Below, in pieces: positions 1-7,649 of a stretch of DNA of 43,855 nt (the first letter of the stretch is position 1; every line of letters begins with the position of its first letter). The DNA lies in NCBI GenBank assembly GCA_023250035.1, contig JAHFBK010000002.1, positions 1-43,855 on the forward strand, given 5' to 3'. The translations under genes were made by a program, and so were the position numbers. The notes beneath the pieces were generated by a model that saw nothing but the letters and a program-made list of their open reading frames with translations, was not told where the DNA came from and searched no databases. Origin of the DNA: Candidatus Dadabacteria bacterium (GTDB lineage: Bacteria; Desulfobacterota_D; UBA1144; Nemesobacterales; CSP1-2).

Positions 1-113
1 GAGAGAAATCGACACTCGTAGTGGGAAGACACATGCAGTGGTGTTGCCTATATGACAAATTTAAAGTGTAAAGGATGTCATGGCACACTTTGTAAAGCTT
101 GTCTTGGCATAAA

Positions 114-135
114 ACACACACGGGTCTGCCCCTAC
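114..135. repeat. Dispersed repeat arm ending GTCTGCCCCTAC
   Basis: The segment ending in GGGTCTGCCCCTAC recurs almost unchanged near 6929-6946, where it closes an inverted repeat that opens with GTAGG. Only the closing arm is clear here; the other arm is not recognisable, or lies before the window. The rest of the first 224 bases shows no gene. Confidence 0.6.
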
Positions 136-224
136 ATTGAAACCTTAATAATGCTGGTATCACATTTTAGTATGTTATAGTTTAACAACTTTATTATAGA
201 CCGGCATATGCGGGGTATAGGAAT

Positions 225-1352
225 ATGATTGGAAAGGGAGTAAGACTTACTAAGATTTTTGGAATAGAAATCTGGGTTGATTATTCATGGTTAATAATTT
301 TTGCCCTTGTTGTGTGGAGCTTGGCTTCTAGTTATTTTCCACATGAGTATCCGGGACTAGGAGTTACACCTTATTGGATTATGGGGGCTGTTTCAGCGAT
401 CCTTCTTTTTGTCTGCGTTCTTCTCCATGAACTCTCCCATTCATATGTTGCACAAAAATCTGGTATAGCGGTTCCTAGAATCACACTTTTTATTTTTGGT
501 GGTGTAGCCCAGATTTCTGAAGAGCCCCGTAGTGCTAAGATGGAGTTTAATATAGCTGTTGCTGGTCCTATTTGTAGTTTTATACTTGGAGTTATCTTCT
601 GGATTTTATCAAAAACTGGTTTCGCATCAACTCATAAGGGATTTCTTGCAATATTCGAGTATCTTGCCTTCATAAACATAGCCCTTGTTATCTTCAATAT
701 GATTCCTGGGTTTCCACTTGATGGAGGAAGGATACTCAGAGCCTATCTCTGGAACCGGTGGCAAGACATTAGAAAAGCTACCTACACCGTGTGTCAGATA
801 GGAAGCGCATTTGGGATAGGTTTGATGTTACTAGGTTTGGTTAACTTCTTCCTTGGAAATCTTATCGGGGGAATCTGGTTTGTTTTTATCGGTATGTTTC
901 TAAACCAAGCTGCAAAGTCAGGTTACCAAATGACTGTCTTTAAGGATGTTTTATCAGGAGTGAAGGTCAAGAATGCAATGACTTCAAACGTTATTTCTGT
1001 ACCCGAATCTCTTTCCCTTAATGAACTTGTTCAGAATTATTTCTATCACCATCTCTTCGTGAGCTTTCCTGTCGTAAGAGATGGAGGAGAGTTAATAGGT
1101 ATTGTTTCAGTAAGTCAAGTAAAAAATGTTCCGAAGGATAGCTGGCATGAAAAAAGGGTAGGGGACATAATGATGAAAGCATCAGAGATCCAGCTTATTA
1201 GTCCTGAGGATGAAGCCACAAGTGCACTTAATTTACTTATGAGAAATGAGCTTGGAAGACTTCCCGTAGTTGATGGGAAAAAACTAGTTGGGATCATAAC
1301 AAGAAGGGATATAATGACACTTCTCATGATTAGGTCAGATTTGGGAGTTTGA
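225..1352 (+). CDS. Site-2 protease (M50 family) with tandem CBS domains
   Basis: Intramembrane zinc metalloprotease of the S2P/M50 family, which cleaves membrane-bound substrates within the bilayer. The zinc motif HELSH is at residues 68-72 inside a hydrophobic segment, and the third ligand lies in the conserved NMIPGFPLDGGRILRA stretch (about 158-173, Asp166). Several more hydrophobic segments cover residues 20-225. Residues about 247-370 form two CBS repeats, giving the S2P-CBS architecture; CBS pairs usually bind adenine nucleotides, so activity may respond to energy state. Length 375 is normal for this subgroup. The ATG follows a loose purine-rich site (GGGGTATAGGA). The stop is directly followed by maf, suggesting cotranscription. 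The substrate cannot be told from sequence. Confidence 0.93.
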   Translation: MIGKGVRLTKIFGIEIWVDYSWLIIFALVVWSLASSYFPHEYPGLGVTPYWIMGAVSAILLFVCVLLHELSHSYVAQKSGIAVPRITLFIFGGVAQISEEPRSAKMEFNIAVAGPICSFILGVIFWILSKTGFASTHKGFLAIFEYLAFINIALVIFNMIPGFPLDGGRILRAYLWNRWQDIRKATYTVCQIGSAFGIGLMLLGLVNFFLGNLIGGIWFVFIGMFLNQAAKSGYQMTVFKDVLSGVKVKNAMTSNVISVPESLSLNELVQNYFYHHLFVSFPVVRDGGELIGIVSVSQVKNVPKDSWHEKRVGDIMMKASEIQLISPEDEATSALNLLMRNELGRLPVVDGKKLVGIITRRDIMTLLMIRSDLGV

Positions 1353-1355
1353 TTC

Positions 1356-1994
1356 ATTAATATACCCCTCAAAATAATTTTGGCTTCATCTTCTCCTAGA
1401 AGAAGGGAGCTTCTAGAAAAACTCGGAATAAGATTTGAGGTTATACCAAGTTTGGTGGACGAAACTCCACGTGAAGGTGAATCTCCAAGGGATTTTGCAT
1501 TAAGAGCCTCTATAGAAAAAGCCTTAGCTGCAGCTAGAAGTCTAAATTCGGATTGTGTTGTCATTGGAGCGGATACTATTGTTGTGATAGATGGAGAGAT
1601 ACTTGGTAAGCCCAGGGACGAAGAAGAGGCAAGATTTATATTGAAGAAAATTTCGGGAAGAGAACATAGGGTCATAACAGGATTTTCAATCGTGAAGCCA
1701 AAGATGGAGGTTTTGCATAGGGAATTTGTAGAAAGTAGGGTTAAGATTAAAATCCTTGCACCGTGGGAGATAGAAGGTTACATTAACACCAAAGAGCCAA
1801 TGGATAAAGCAGGGGCTTACGGGGTGCAAGGCATTGGGGCATTTATGGTTCAGGAAATACACGGCTCTTACACAAACGTAGTTGGACTTCCCCTAGCTCA
1901 GCTTGTCGGTGCACTGACAAAGCTTGGGATATTAAAACTCTTTAGTGAAGATGAATATAGCTCAAAACCTAAAAAGGGTCCGAAGGAGAATTAA
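1356..1994 (+). CDS. maf: Maf-like nucleoside triphosphate pyrophosphatase, probably with an ATT start
   Basis: Maf/YhdE-type nucleotide pyrophosphatase, which hydrolyses non-canonical or house-cleaning NTPs. The N-terminal signature LASSSPRRRELL and the later GADTIVVIDGEILGKP and REHRVITGF blocks are intact. The usual cutoff would place the start at TTG 1380, but that codon is the Leu of LASSSPRR, would remove the first beta strand (KIIL), and has no Shine-Dalgarno sequence. The reading frame is open back to the upstream stop. An ATT at 1356 would give MNIPLKIILASSSPRR and lies 8 bases after GGGAG (1343-1347). I therefore prefer ATT 1356; ATA 1362 is another option. The 3' end overlaps yggS by about 44 bases. 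Identity is secure; the start is inferred. Confidence 0.9.
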   Translation: MNIPLKIILASSSPRRRELLEKLGIRFEVIPSLVDETPREGESPRDFALRASIEKALAAARSLNSDCVVIGADTIVVIDGEILGKPRDEEEARFILKKISGREHRVITGFSIVKPKMEVLHREFVESRVKIKILAPWEIEGYINTKEPMDKAGAYGVQGIGAFMVQEIHGSYTNVVGLPLAQLVGALTKLGILKLFSEDEYSSKPKKGPKEN

Positions 1995-2640
1995 AATAGC
2001 GGCTCTTAAAGCTCAAAGAAGTGTAGGGGAAATAAAACTTGTTGCCGTGTCAAAGGGAATAGAAGCAGAAAGTGTTATTGAGGCAGCTCGGTGCGGCATT
2101 AAAAGCTTTGGGGAAAATTATGCTCAGGAGTTTAGAGATAAATACGACTTGGTTGAAAAAGCTGTTGGTAAGAAGGTTGAGTGGCATTTTGTAGGTCGCC
2201 TGCAAAGAAATAAGGTGAAATACATCTTGGATAAAGTTAAGCTTATCCATTCGCTTGATAGCGTTTCTATAGCCGAGGAGATAAATAAAAGAGCCGAAAA
2301 AATCGAAACTAAGGTTTCTGTTCTTATTGAACTAAATACTAACGAAGAAGCAAAGGGAGGAGTTAAGTTTGATCAAATTGAAGATTTTTTGCTTGAGTTA
2401 AGGAGGTTCCCTCAAATAGAAGTTAAGGGTTTTATGATAATGCCTCCCTTTTTTGATAACCCTGAAATGACAAGACCATATTTCAGAAATGTAAGAGAAT
2501 TAAGAGACAAGCTTCAAGGTAGATTTCCGGGTCTTCGCGAGCTTTCCATGGGGATGAGCGGGGATTTTGAGGTTGCAATCGAAGAAGGAGCAACAATTGT
2601 TAGAATTGGAACAGCGATCTTTGGACCAAGAGTGGAATAA
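1951..2640 (+). CDS. yggS: YggS/PLPBP family pyridoxal phosphate homeostasis protein
   Basis: Single-domain PLP-binding protein of the YggS/YBL036C family, involved in PLP and amino-acid homeostasis and not known to be a catalyst. The PLP-lysine block IKLVAVSKG is near the N-terminus, followed by FGENYAQEF, the [11 protein letters not shown] block typical of the family, and [22 protein letters not shown] at the phosphate-binding end. ATG 1951 gives [14 protein letters not shown], matching the usual family start; an in-frame GTG at 1945 would add two residues. It overlaps maf by about 44 bases, so translational coupling is likely. proC, yggT and yggU follow, the arrangement seen in many bacteria. 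Confidence 0.95.
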   Translation: MNIAQNLKRVRRRIKIAALKAQRSVGEIKLVAVSKGIEAESVIEAARCGIKSFGENYAQEFRDKYDLVEKAVGKKVEWHFVGRLQRNKVKYILDKVKLIHSLDSVSIAEEINKRAEKIETKVSVLIELNTNEEAKGGVKFDQIEDFLLELRRFPQIEVKGFMIMPPFFDNPEMTRPYFRNVRELRDKLQGRFPGLRELSMGMSGDFEVAIEEGATIVRIGTAIFGPRVE

Positions 2641-2644
2641 AACA

Positions 2645-2732
2645 TTAGCCACAGAGAGCACTGAGAACACTGAGAAAAGATTTAAAAAATAAAATTTTCA
2701 TTTTTTCTTCTCTCTGTGTCCTCTGTGGCTAA
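2645..2732. repeat. Palindromic repeat, TTAGCCACAGAG family
   Basis: Two arms beginning TTAGCCACAGAG face each other: 2645-2656 on the plus strand, and the mirror CTCTGTGGCTAA ending at 2732. They are separated by an AT-rich loop. Related pairs occur at 42290-42407, 43261-43327 and 43505-43722. The transcript would fold into a long imperfect hairpin between yggS and proC. Confidence 0.85.
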
Positions 2733-2754
2733 ATAGCAAAATCAGGAGTATGAG

Positions 2755-3570
2755 ATGAAAAAGATCGGTTTCATAGGCGCAGGAAACATGGCTGAGGCTC
2801 TTGTAAAGGGGTTACTTACATACGGTGCATTTACAAGGGACCAAATAATATTGAGTGATGTCATACAAGAGAGATTGCATCTTATATCCTCTCTTTATGG
2901 AGTCAAGACTACACTTAAAAATAAGGAGGTTGTGAAATCCTCTGATCTGATTGTACTCGCTCTAAAACCAAATATGATTGGTAGGGTTATAAGTGAGATA
3001 AAGGGAGGGTTGACATCTAAAAAGGTTCTTATCTCTATTGCGGCGGGCATAACCACTTCTTATATTTCCGAAGCAATAAAAAAGAAAATGAAAATAGTTC
3101 GTGTGATGCCTAATACACCTGCAATTGTGCTTACAGGAGCTTCAGTTCTATATTTCAACTCTCAAATAAACCAAAAAGAGAAAGATAGCATTAGAAGAAT
3201 TTTTGAATCTGTAGGGACTGTAGATGTTGTTGAACACGAAGACCTTCTTGATGCTGTTACAGGTTTAAGCGGTAGTGGTCCGGCTTATGTAGCTATGTTT
3301 ATAGAAGCCCTATCCGATGGAGGAGTTAAGATGGGGCTCACAAAAAATATGGCCCTTAAACTCGCTGCTCAAACTGTTTATGGTACTGCTAAAATGGTGC
3401 TCGAAGGCGGACTTCATCCTGCAGAATTTAAGGATAAGGTTACGTCTCCTGGTGGTACAACGATTGAAGGGATTCATGAACTGGAGGTGGGTGGCTTAAG
3501 GGGGAGTGTTATCTCTGCTGTTCAAGCTGCTACTAGACGTTCAAAAGAATTATCCAAGGAGGGAAAGTAA
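2755..3570 (+). CDS. proC: Pyrroline-5-carboxylate reductase
   Basis: Last step of proline synthesis: NAD(P)H-dependent reduction of pyrroline-5-carboxylate. The Rossmann start KKIGFIGAGNMAEAL is at residues 2-16. The family block VTGLSGSGPAYV is in the second half, followed by the C-terminal SPGGTTIEGIHELE stretch of the all-helical dimerisation domain. Length 271 is typical. The ATG follows AGGAG at a good distance. The stop overlaps the yggT start by one base (TAATG), so the two are coupled. Confidence 0.97.
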   Translation: MKKIGFIGAGNMAEALVKGLLTYGAFTRDQIILSDVIQERLHLISSLYGVKTTLKNKEVVKSSDLIVLALKPNMIGRVISEIKGGLTSKKVLISIAAGITTSYISEAIKKKMKIVRVMPNTPAIVLTGASVLYFNSQINQKEKDSIRRIFESVGTVDVVEHEDLLDAVTGLSGSGPAYVAMFIEALSDGGVKMGLTKNMALKLAAQTVYGTAKMVLEGGLHPAEFKDKVTSPGGTTIEGIHELEVGGLRGSVISAVQAATRRSKELSKEGK

Positions 3571-3878
3571 TGTTTGTTCTTGGGAATCTTGTTGGAGCCT
3601 TAGCGATAGTGCTTCACTATTTGCTTAATGTCTATATGTGGATTGTGATTATAAGGGCTATAATCTCATGGGTAAGCCCTGATCCATATAACCCGATTGT
3701 CCGTTTCCTTTATAGGGCAACTGAACCAGTGCTTGGATATGTAAGGAGAATTGTTCCGTCCCTGGGTGGAATTGATGTATCACCGATTTTGGTTCTCGTG
3801 CTAATTGTATTTTTAGATCAATTTCTAGTTGAAACCATAACAGAACTTGCATTTAAGTTAAAGGCAGGGATCCCTTAG
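3570..3878 (+). CDS. yggT: YggT family membrane protein
   Basis: Small integral membrane protein of the YggT family. It has two hydrophobic segments (about residues 5-35 and 68-92) around the conserved WVSPDPYNPIVRFLYRATEP and GGIDVSPI motifs. The family is found beside proC and yggS in many genomes and has been linked to cell division, envelope or osmotic functions; the exact role is unsettled. The start overlaps the proC stop by one base and the stop abuts the yggU start, so all three are likely one transcript. Confidence 0.92.
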   Translation: MFVLGNLVGALAIVLHYLLNVYMWIVIIRAIISWVSPDPYNPIVRFLYRATEPVLGYVRRIVPSLGGIDVSPILVLVLIVFLDQFLVETITELAFKLKAGIP

Positions 3879-4172
3879 ATGTCTTATTCAAAGGAAGAAT
3901 CTGAGGTAACGATCGAAGTTCGGGTTCAACCTAAATCATCATGTGATGAGATTTTCGGACTTCAGAATGGCAGATTCAAAGTGAAAGTCACTGCTCCCCC
4001 AGAAGATGGGAAAGCGAATGAGAGGCTTATAGAGATCATTGCGAGAGCGCTCGGAGTTTCAAAATCATACGTTAAGATAGTTAGAGGAGAGACATCGAGA
4101 ATAAAGATTTTGAAAATTAAGGGTGTAAATAAGGATAAATTGGATTCGTTTATGAAAAGATTTTCTAATTAA
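3879..4172 (+). CDS. yggU: DUF167 / YggU family protein
   Basis: Small soluble protein of the DUF167 (UPF0235, YggU) family, function unknown. Diagnostic blocks are VRVQPKSSCDEI near the start and FKVKVTAPPEDGKANERLIEIIARAL, which forms the alpha/beta core, followed by the GETSRIKILKI strand. Length 97 is normal. It starts right after the yggT stop with no gap. It ends the yggS-proC-yggT-yggU cluster; a 28-base perfect palindrome follows. Confidence 0.92.
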   Translation: MSYSKEESEVTIEVRVQPKSSCDEIFGLQNGRFKVKVTAPPEDGKANERLIEIIARALGVSKSYVKIVRGETSRIKILKIKGVNKDKLDSFMKRFSN

Positions 4173-4221
4173 TTGTTACTAAAAAGCCTTATTGCTCAAT
4201 CTCCTATGTTTTTTAATTAAT

Positions 4222-4249
4222 GTAGAGACGCAATTAATTGCGTCTCTAC
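4222..4249. repeat. 28-base perfect palindrome (GTAGAGACGCAATT arms)
   Basis: GTAGAGACGCAATT is followed at once by its exact reverse complement. There is no T-run on either side, so an intrinsic terminator is unlikely. It sits alone between yggU and the hydrolase gene. Sequences of the type GTAGAGACGC...GCGTCTCTAC are known as dispersed palindromes in several bacterial groups. Confidence 0.8.
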
Positions 4250-4274
4250 GTAAGTTGCAGGGATATTAGCAGGC

Positions 4275-5051
4275 ATGCTTAGCGCTTTCGTCAAAGGGTT
4301 AAAAATAAACTATATCGCAGGAGAAGCTTTAGAGAAGTCACGTCCGAGCATTTTAATGATTCACGGTGCGGGACAGAGCAGTCTCACTTGGGAATATCAA
4401 GTAGATGAATTAAAAAAACACTCAAGGTTTAATCTTTTTATCCTAGATCTTCCCGGGCACGGTAAGTCCGAGGGAAGCGGTTTGAGTAGCATTAAAGAAT
4501 ACAGCGGCTTCATAAAGGATTTTACTGACACTCTTGCTTTAGAGAAACTCATACTTGTAGGACACTCGATGGGCGGTGGTATAGCACAGGTTTTTACGAT
4601 TGATTATCCCGACACGGTCTTTGCTTGTGTTCTAGCAGGTACCGGAGCAAGGCTCCGTGTTGCTAAGGAAACCCTAGAAGCCGTTAAAAACAACTACGAG
4701 GCATACTGCAAAATTGCCCCGACAAGAGCCTTTGGAAGCTCATCGCCCGAGGATCTAAAGAGAAGGTTTGTAAACGGAATTCTTAGAACCCCACAATCAG
4801 TTGTACACCTGGATTTTATAGCATGTGATGAGTTTGATTTTACGAATGAGGTCGAGAAGATAAAGGTTCCAACTCTAATTATTTCTGCAACAGAAGACAT
4901 ATTAACTCCGGTAAAATATGGTGAATATTTGCACAATAGAATCGAAGATTCAAAATTCCATGTTATTAAGGATGTAGGACACTTTATGATGCAAGAGAAG
5001 GCAGACGAGTTTAACCGGGTCTTGCTTGAGTTCTTGATTTCCCTCTGTTGA
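4275..5051 (+). CDS. Alpha/beta hydrolase
   Basis: Soluble alpha/beta-hydrolase fold enzyme of 258 residues. It has the oxyanion motif HGAG at 30-33, the nucleophile elbow GHSMGG with Ser98, the acid Asp208 in TEDILTP, and catalytic His236 in VGHFMMQE. No signal peptide is visible, so it is probably cytoplasmic. The substrate cannot be assigned: esterase, C-C hydrolase or lactonase are all possible, and neighbours do not help. The ATG has a weak upstream site. It is separated from yggU by a palindrome, so it is probably transcribed on its own. Confidence 0.9.
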   Translation: MLSAFVKGLKINYIAGEALEKSRPSILMIHGAGQSSLTWEYQVDELKKHSRFNLFILDLPGHGKSEGSGLSSIKEYSGFIKDFTDTLALEKLILVGHSMGGGIAQVFTIDYPDTVFACVLAGTGARLRVAKETLEAVKNNYEAYCKIAPTRAFGSSSPEDLKRRFVNGILRTPQSVVHLDFIACDEFDFTNEVEKIKVPTLIISATEDILTPVKYGEYLHNRIEDSKFHVIKDVGHFMMQEKADEFNRVLLEFLISLC

Positions 5052-5390
5052 ATGATTATGCAGCATGTCTTGGTTAAGCAGTTAAACAAAGTTTAATGTG
5101 TGTGTTGTAGCTTTTAGCAATTATTTCTCTTTGGTAAATCCTTTTCCAATAAAACCGGGTTATCCTTATTTCTGATAGGGATTGAGTTATTAATTAGAAT
5201 AGTTCATAATTAAATAATAGCTATTCTCTGGTTCTTCAAAGAGCTTAGGGGCTCCGTTAGTTCGAATTTATGGACGATAAAATCTATTTCATTAATGCTT
5301 AATGTTAAGCACAAAATGAGGGGAATTATTTTAGGAGTATAAAATTCCTGATAAAAGAAAAAAGCAATATATTGTCGAGAGGGATCTAAT
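5052..5390. other. Gene-free stretch of 339 bases
   Basis: AT-rich DNA with stops in all frames. I see no convincing promoter pair, hairpin terminator or RNA gene. Confidence 0.6.
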
Positions 5391-5609
5391 ATGAAGGCAG
5401 AGAGATGCCGGTTCTGCGGGGCTCCGGTATTAGAAGGAAATTTTCGTGACAGGCACTTTGATGGTAAAGTTGCATGTTTTGAGTGCTACAATAAGTTTAA
5501 TGATACCCAAGAGAATAAGGAAAAATACAGGCTTCTCTACCATTACTGTAGACGGTTTACTGCACCTTGGTCAGGAAAGGCCCAGGATGGCAAAGGGAGA
5601 ACAAGATAA
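5391..5609 (+). CDS. Small CxxC/CxxC zinc-ribbon-like protein
   Basis: Predicted 72-residue protein of unknown function. Two cysteine pairs, Cys6/Cys9 (CRFC) and Cys29/Cys32 (CFEC), are about 20 residues apart, which suggests a small zinc knuckle or ribbon. The tail is basic. A purine-rich site (GAGAGGG) precedes the ATG. No family was recognised. It could bind nucleic acid or be a protein-protein adaptor, but nothing around it decides this. It is followed by a small putative secreted protein on the same strand. Confidence 0.6.
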   Translation: MKAERCRFCGAPVLEGNFRDRHFDGKVACFECYNKFNDTQENKEKYRLLYHYCRRFTAPWSGKAQDGKGRTR

Positions 5610-5670
5610 CAGGAAATAATCTTGAATATACAATTTTGACTATGTTAAAATTTTAAATCTGACTACTAAG

Positions 5671-6090
5671 ATGCGAGTACTTACTTTTATAATTTTTTTA
5701 ATTTTTGTAACTACTGTGTCATCTGTCTATCCAGGTGAAATTAATAATACGAACGGGAATGGCAACAGTCTGTCTAATAATAACAATGAGTTATTCCCAT
5801 ATGGTTTTATATTCTTAAAAAACGGTACATTTGATGACTTGATGCTTGACATATCTGAGGAGTGGGAATTAGAACAGCTTTTAGGCTCTAATATCATATG
5901 GACAGTAGAGGAATTCGATTGGCTAAAATGGCTCGATTCAAGAAAAAATGTTAACTCCAGAGCGCTTCTTGGAGGCCTTCCCTTTTTTTCTATACCAAAG
6001 CATAGTAGGCAATATGATGAAGAGAGGGATCCTGCATTCATTTCTACTGACAAGTTTTTTTTCTTCTGGTATTTTAAACAAAAGTTCTAA
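5671..6090 (+). CDS. Putative secreted protein of unknown function
   Basis: 139-residue predicted protein with a hydrophobic N-terminus (residues about 3-20, ending near VYPG) that looks like a Sec signal peptide. An Asn-rich linker follows, then a short acidic, tryptophan-containing region. No family was recognised. The final codons run over eight T residues (6055-6062). If one T were absent, the frame would continue as FFSSGILNKSSNDLIK instead of the odd FFFFWYFKQKF end, so the true C-terminus is uncertain. No clear Shine-Dalgarno sequence is seen. Confidence 0.5.
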   Translation: MRVLTFIIFLIFVTTVSSVYPGEINNTNGNGNSLSNNNNELFPYGFIFLKNGTFDDLMLDISEEWELEQLLGSNIIWTVEEFDWLKWLDSRKNVNSRALLGGLPFFSIPKHSRQYDEERDPAFISTDKFFFFWYFKQKF

Positions 6091-6201
6091 TGATTTAATT
6101 AAATGAAGTTACAAAAGCTACTCTTATTCAATTTCTATATTACTCTTTAATACCATTAGTTAAAATAAATCCAACTTAAAATATCGTAGGAGAAAGCAAA
6201 T

Positions 6202-6861
6202 ATGAAAATTGCACTCTTAGGTGGTACTGGTGATATAGCAGAAGGACTCGTGCTCCGTTGGTCAAAGGTGGGACACAAGATTTTTATAGGCTCAAGAAGC
6301 GATGAAAAGGCAAAGGGGATCGCATCAGAGTATAGAGATATACTATTTAAACTCGGAATTAATTCAAGCATAGAAGGTATGGTTAATGCCGAAGCTGCCT
6401 TTGCGGCCGAGATTATTGTGATTAGCTTGCCATTTGAACATGCAACATCAACTATACGTCAAATCCAAAGCAGCTTTACAAATCAGATTGTGATTTCCCC
6501 AGTTGTACCAATGGTTAACAAGGGGAAGGTTTTTGTTTATTCTCCTCCACCACAAGGTTCTGCAGCGCTAGAGATAAAAGAGGCCTTGCCTAATACGGTA
6601 AAACTGGTTTCTGCTTATCATAACCTTCCTGCAAAGGAACTAAGAAAGATAGATCACGTTCTAGAGTATGACGTTGTTATATGTGGAGATGATGAAGAGG
6701 CAAAGGCTGTGGTAAAACGACTAACGGAGGAAATGCCTAATTTAAGGGCCCTTGATGCAGGATCTCTTGAAGCTTCGATGATGATAGAAGCCATTACACC
6801 ACTTATAATTAATTTAAACATGAGATATAAGCCTCAAGAGTTTTCAGTAAAGTTTGTATGA
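6202..6861 (+). CDS. NpdG-like F420-dependent NADP reductase
   Basis: Rossmann-fold oxidoreductase of the F420H2:NADP+ oxidoreductase (NpdG/Fno) family, which moves hydride between reduced F420 and NADP. The N-terminal motif is KIALLGGTGDIAEGL, and the NADP phosphate-binding end of strand 2 is IGSRS. The SPVVPM block, the AYHNLPAKEL stretch and the C-terminal MIEAITPLIINLN helix are typical. Length 219 fits. GTAGGAG precedes the ATG. The cofC gene at 16465-17112 supports F420 use by this organism, although the two are not linked. Related NADP-binding reductases with other partners cannot be fully excluded. Confidence 0.85.
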   Translation: MKIALLGGTGDIAEGLVLRWSKVGHKIFIGSRSDEKAKGIASEYRDILFKLGINSSIEGMVNAEAAFAAEIIVISLPFEHATSTIRQIQSSFTNQIVISPVVPMVNKGKVFVYSPPPQGSAALEIKEALPNTVKLVSAYHNLPAKELRKIDHVLEYDVVICGDDEEAKAVVKRLTEEMPNLRALDAGSLEASMMIEAITPLIINLNMRYKPQEFSVKFV

Positions 6862-6865
6862 ATGG

Positions 6866-6946
6866 GTAGGAGCGAACCTAGCCTGCAGTGAGCATTGTCG
6901 AACTGTGTTCGCCCCTTATCAGAGAAGACACACAGGTCTGCCCCTA
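6866..6946. repeat. Inverted repeat GTAGGAGCGAAC ... GTCTGCCCCTAC
   Basis: The element opens with GTAGGAGCGAAC and closes with CCCCTAC. An inner pair GCGAAC/GTTCGC is also visible. The closing arm is shared with 114-135. It lies between two convergent genes and may serve as a weak hairpin. A relative with GTAGGAGT/ACTCCTAC ends is at 16355-16446. Confidence 0.7.
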
Positions 6947-6949
6947 CAA

Positions 6950-7369
6950 TTATTCACCTATAATCTGAAGGATTACATCCCTCCTTCTTGACCTATTGTC
7001 AAAGTCAACAAGCACTATCTGTTGCCATGTACCTAGGAGAAGCCTTGATGATGAGAACGGGACACTTATAGAAGGCCCGAGGAGTGCGGCTCTAATGTGA
7101 GAGTATCCATTTCCATCACCCCATCTTGCATCATGGTCATAGTGAATATTCTTTGGTGCAATTCTTTCGATGGCTCCTTGAAAGTCCCTTATAGCTCCGC
7201 TTTCATATTCAATTGTTGTAATCCCAGCGGTAGAGCCGGGTACAAATACAGTAACAATACCAGAGGTGATTCCAGAATCTTTAACGAAGTTTTCTACCTT
7301 TCGAGTTATATCAATTAAATCTGTTTCTCCCTTTGTTTCGATTTTCATACTTTGGGTTTTTACAGCCAT
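6950..7369 (-). CDS. yjbQ: YjbQ / UPF0047 family protein
   Basis: 139-residue protein of the YjbQ (UPF0047) family. Members have weak thiamine-phosphate synthase activity in vitro, but their physiological role is not settled. Characteristic blocks are PGSTAGITTIEYESG, NIHYDHDARWGDGNGYSHIRAALLGPS and the closing GTWQQIVLVDFDNRSRRRDV, whose His and Asp residues form the metal or phosphate site. GGAGGAAG precedes the ATG on the minus strand. It is convergent with the NpdG-like gene and divergent from mutS. Confidence 0.93.
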   Translation of the reverse strand: MAVKTQSMKIETKGETDLIDITRKVENFVKDSGITSGIVTVFVPGSTAGITTIEYESGAIRDFQGAIERIAPKNIHYDHDARWGDGNGYSHIRAALLGPSISVPFSSSRLLLGTWQQIVLVDFDNRSRRRDVILQIIGE

Positions 7370-7610
7370 TTACTTCCTCCCAGAAAAGTTTTAATTTTGA
7401 GGGTTTCTATAGTATGCTTGCGTTGAATCTTCATTGAACATTCATGCAAAATAATAACTAAAACCCCAAATAAATATACACCCTTAATTCCTTAAATCTC
7501 TGCAAGCTGAAGAAGCGAATCATAATCAGCATTGCTACTTAGAGAAGGCCATTCATACAGTAAACAGCATGATAATTATTGTTTTAGTGTATACATCTGC
7601 ATTTAAGCAA

Positions 7611-7639
7611 TTGAGAGCGGTTGCTTAAGTTGCTATAAT
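7611..7639 (+). promoter_or_regulatory. Sigma70-type promoter of mutS, probably leaderless
   Basis: TTGAGA (7611-7616) and TATAAT (7634-7639) are separated by 17 bases. The predicted transcription start (about 7646) is only about 4 bases before the ATG at 7650, and no Shine-Dalgarno sequence is present. Confidence 0.75.
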
Positions 7640-7649
7640 CATTCTAGCC

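Noticed and set aside
1115-1675. Minus-strand frame of 186 codons opposite the protease and maf genes
   Set aside because: Low-complexity Ser/Leu translation that overlaps two well-supported genes.
4222-4249. Terminator after yggU
   Set aside because: The palindrome has no T-run on either strand.
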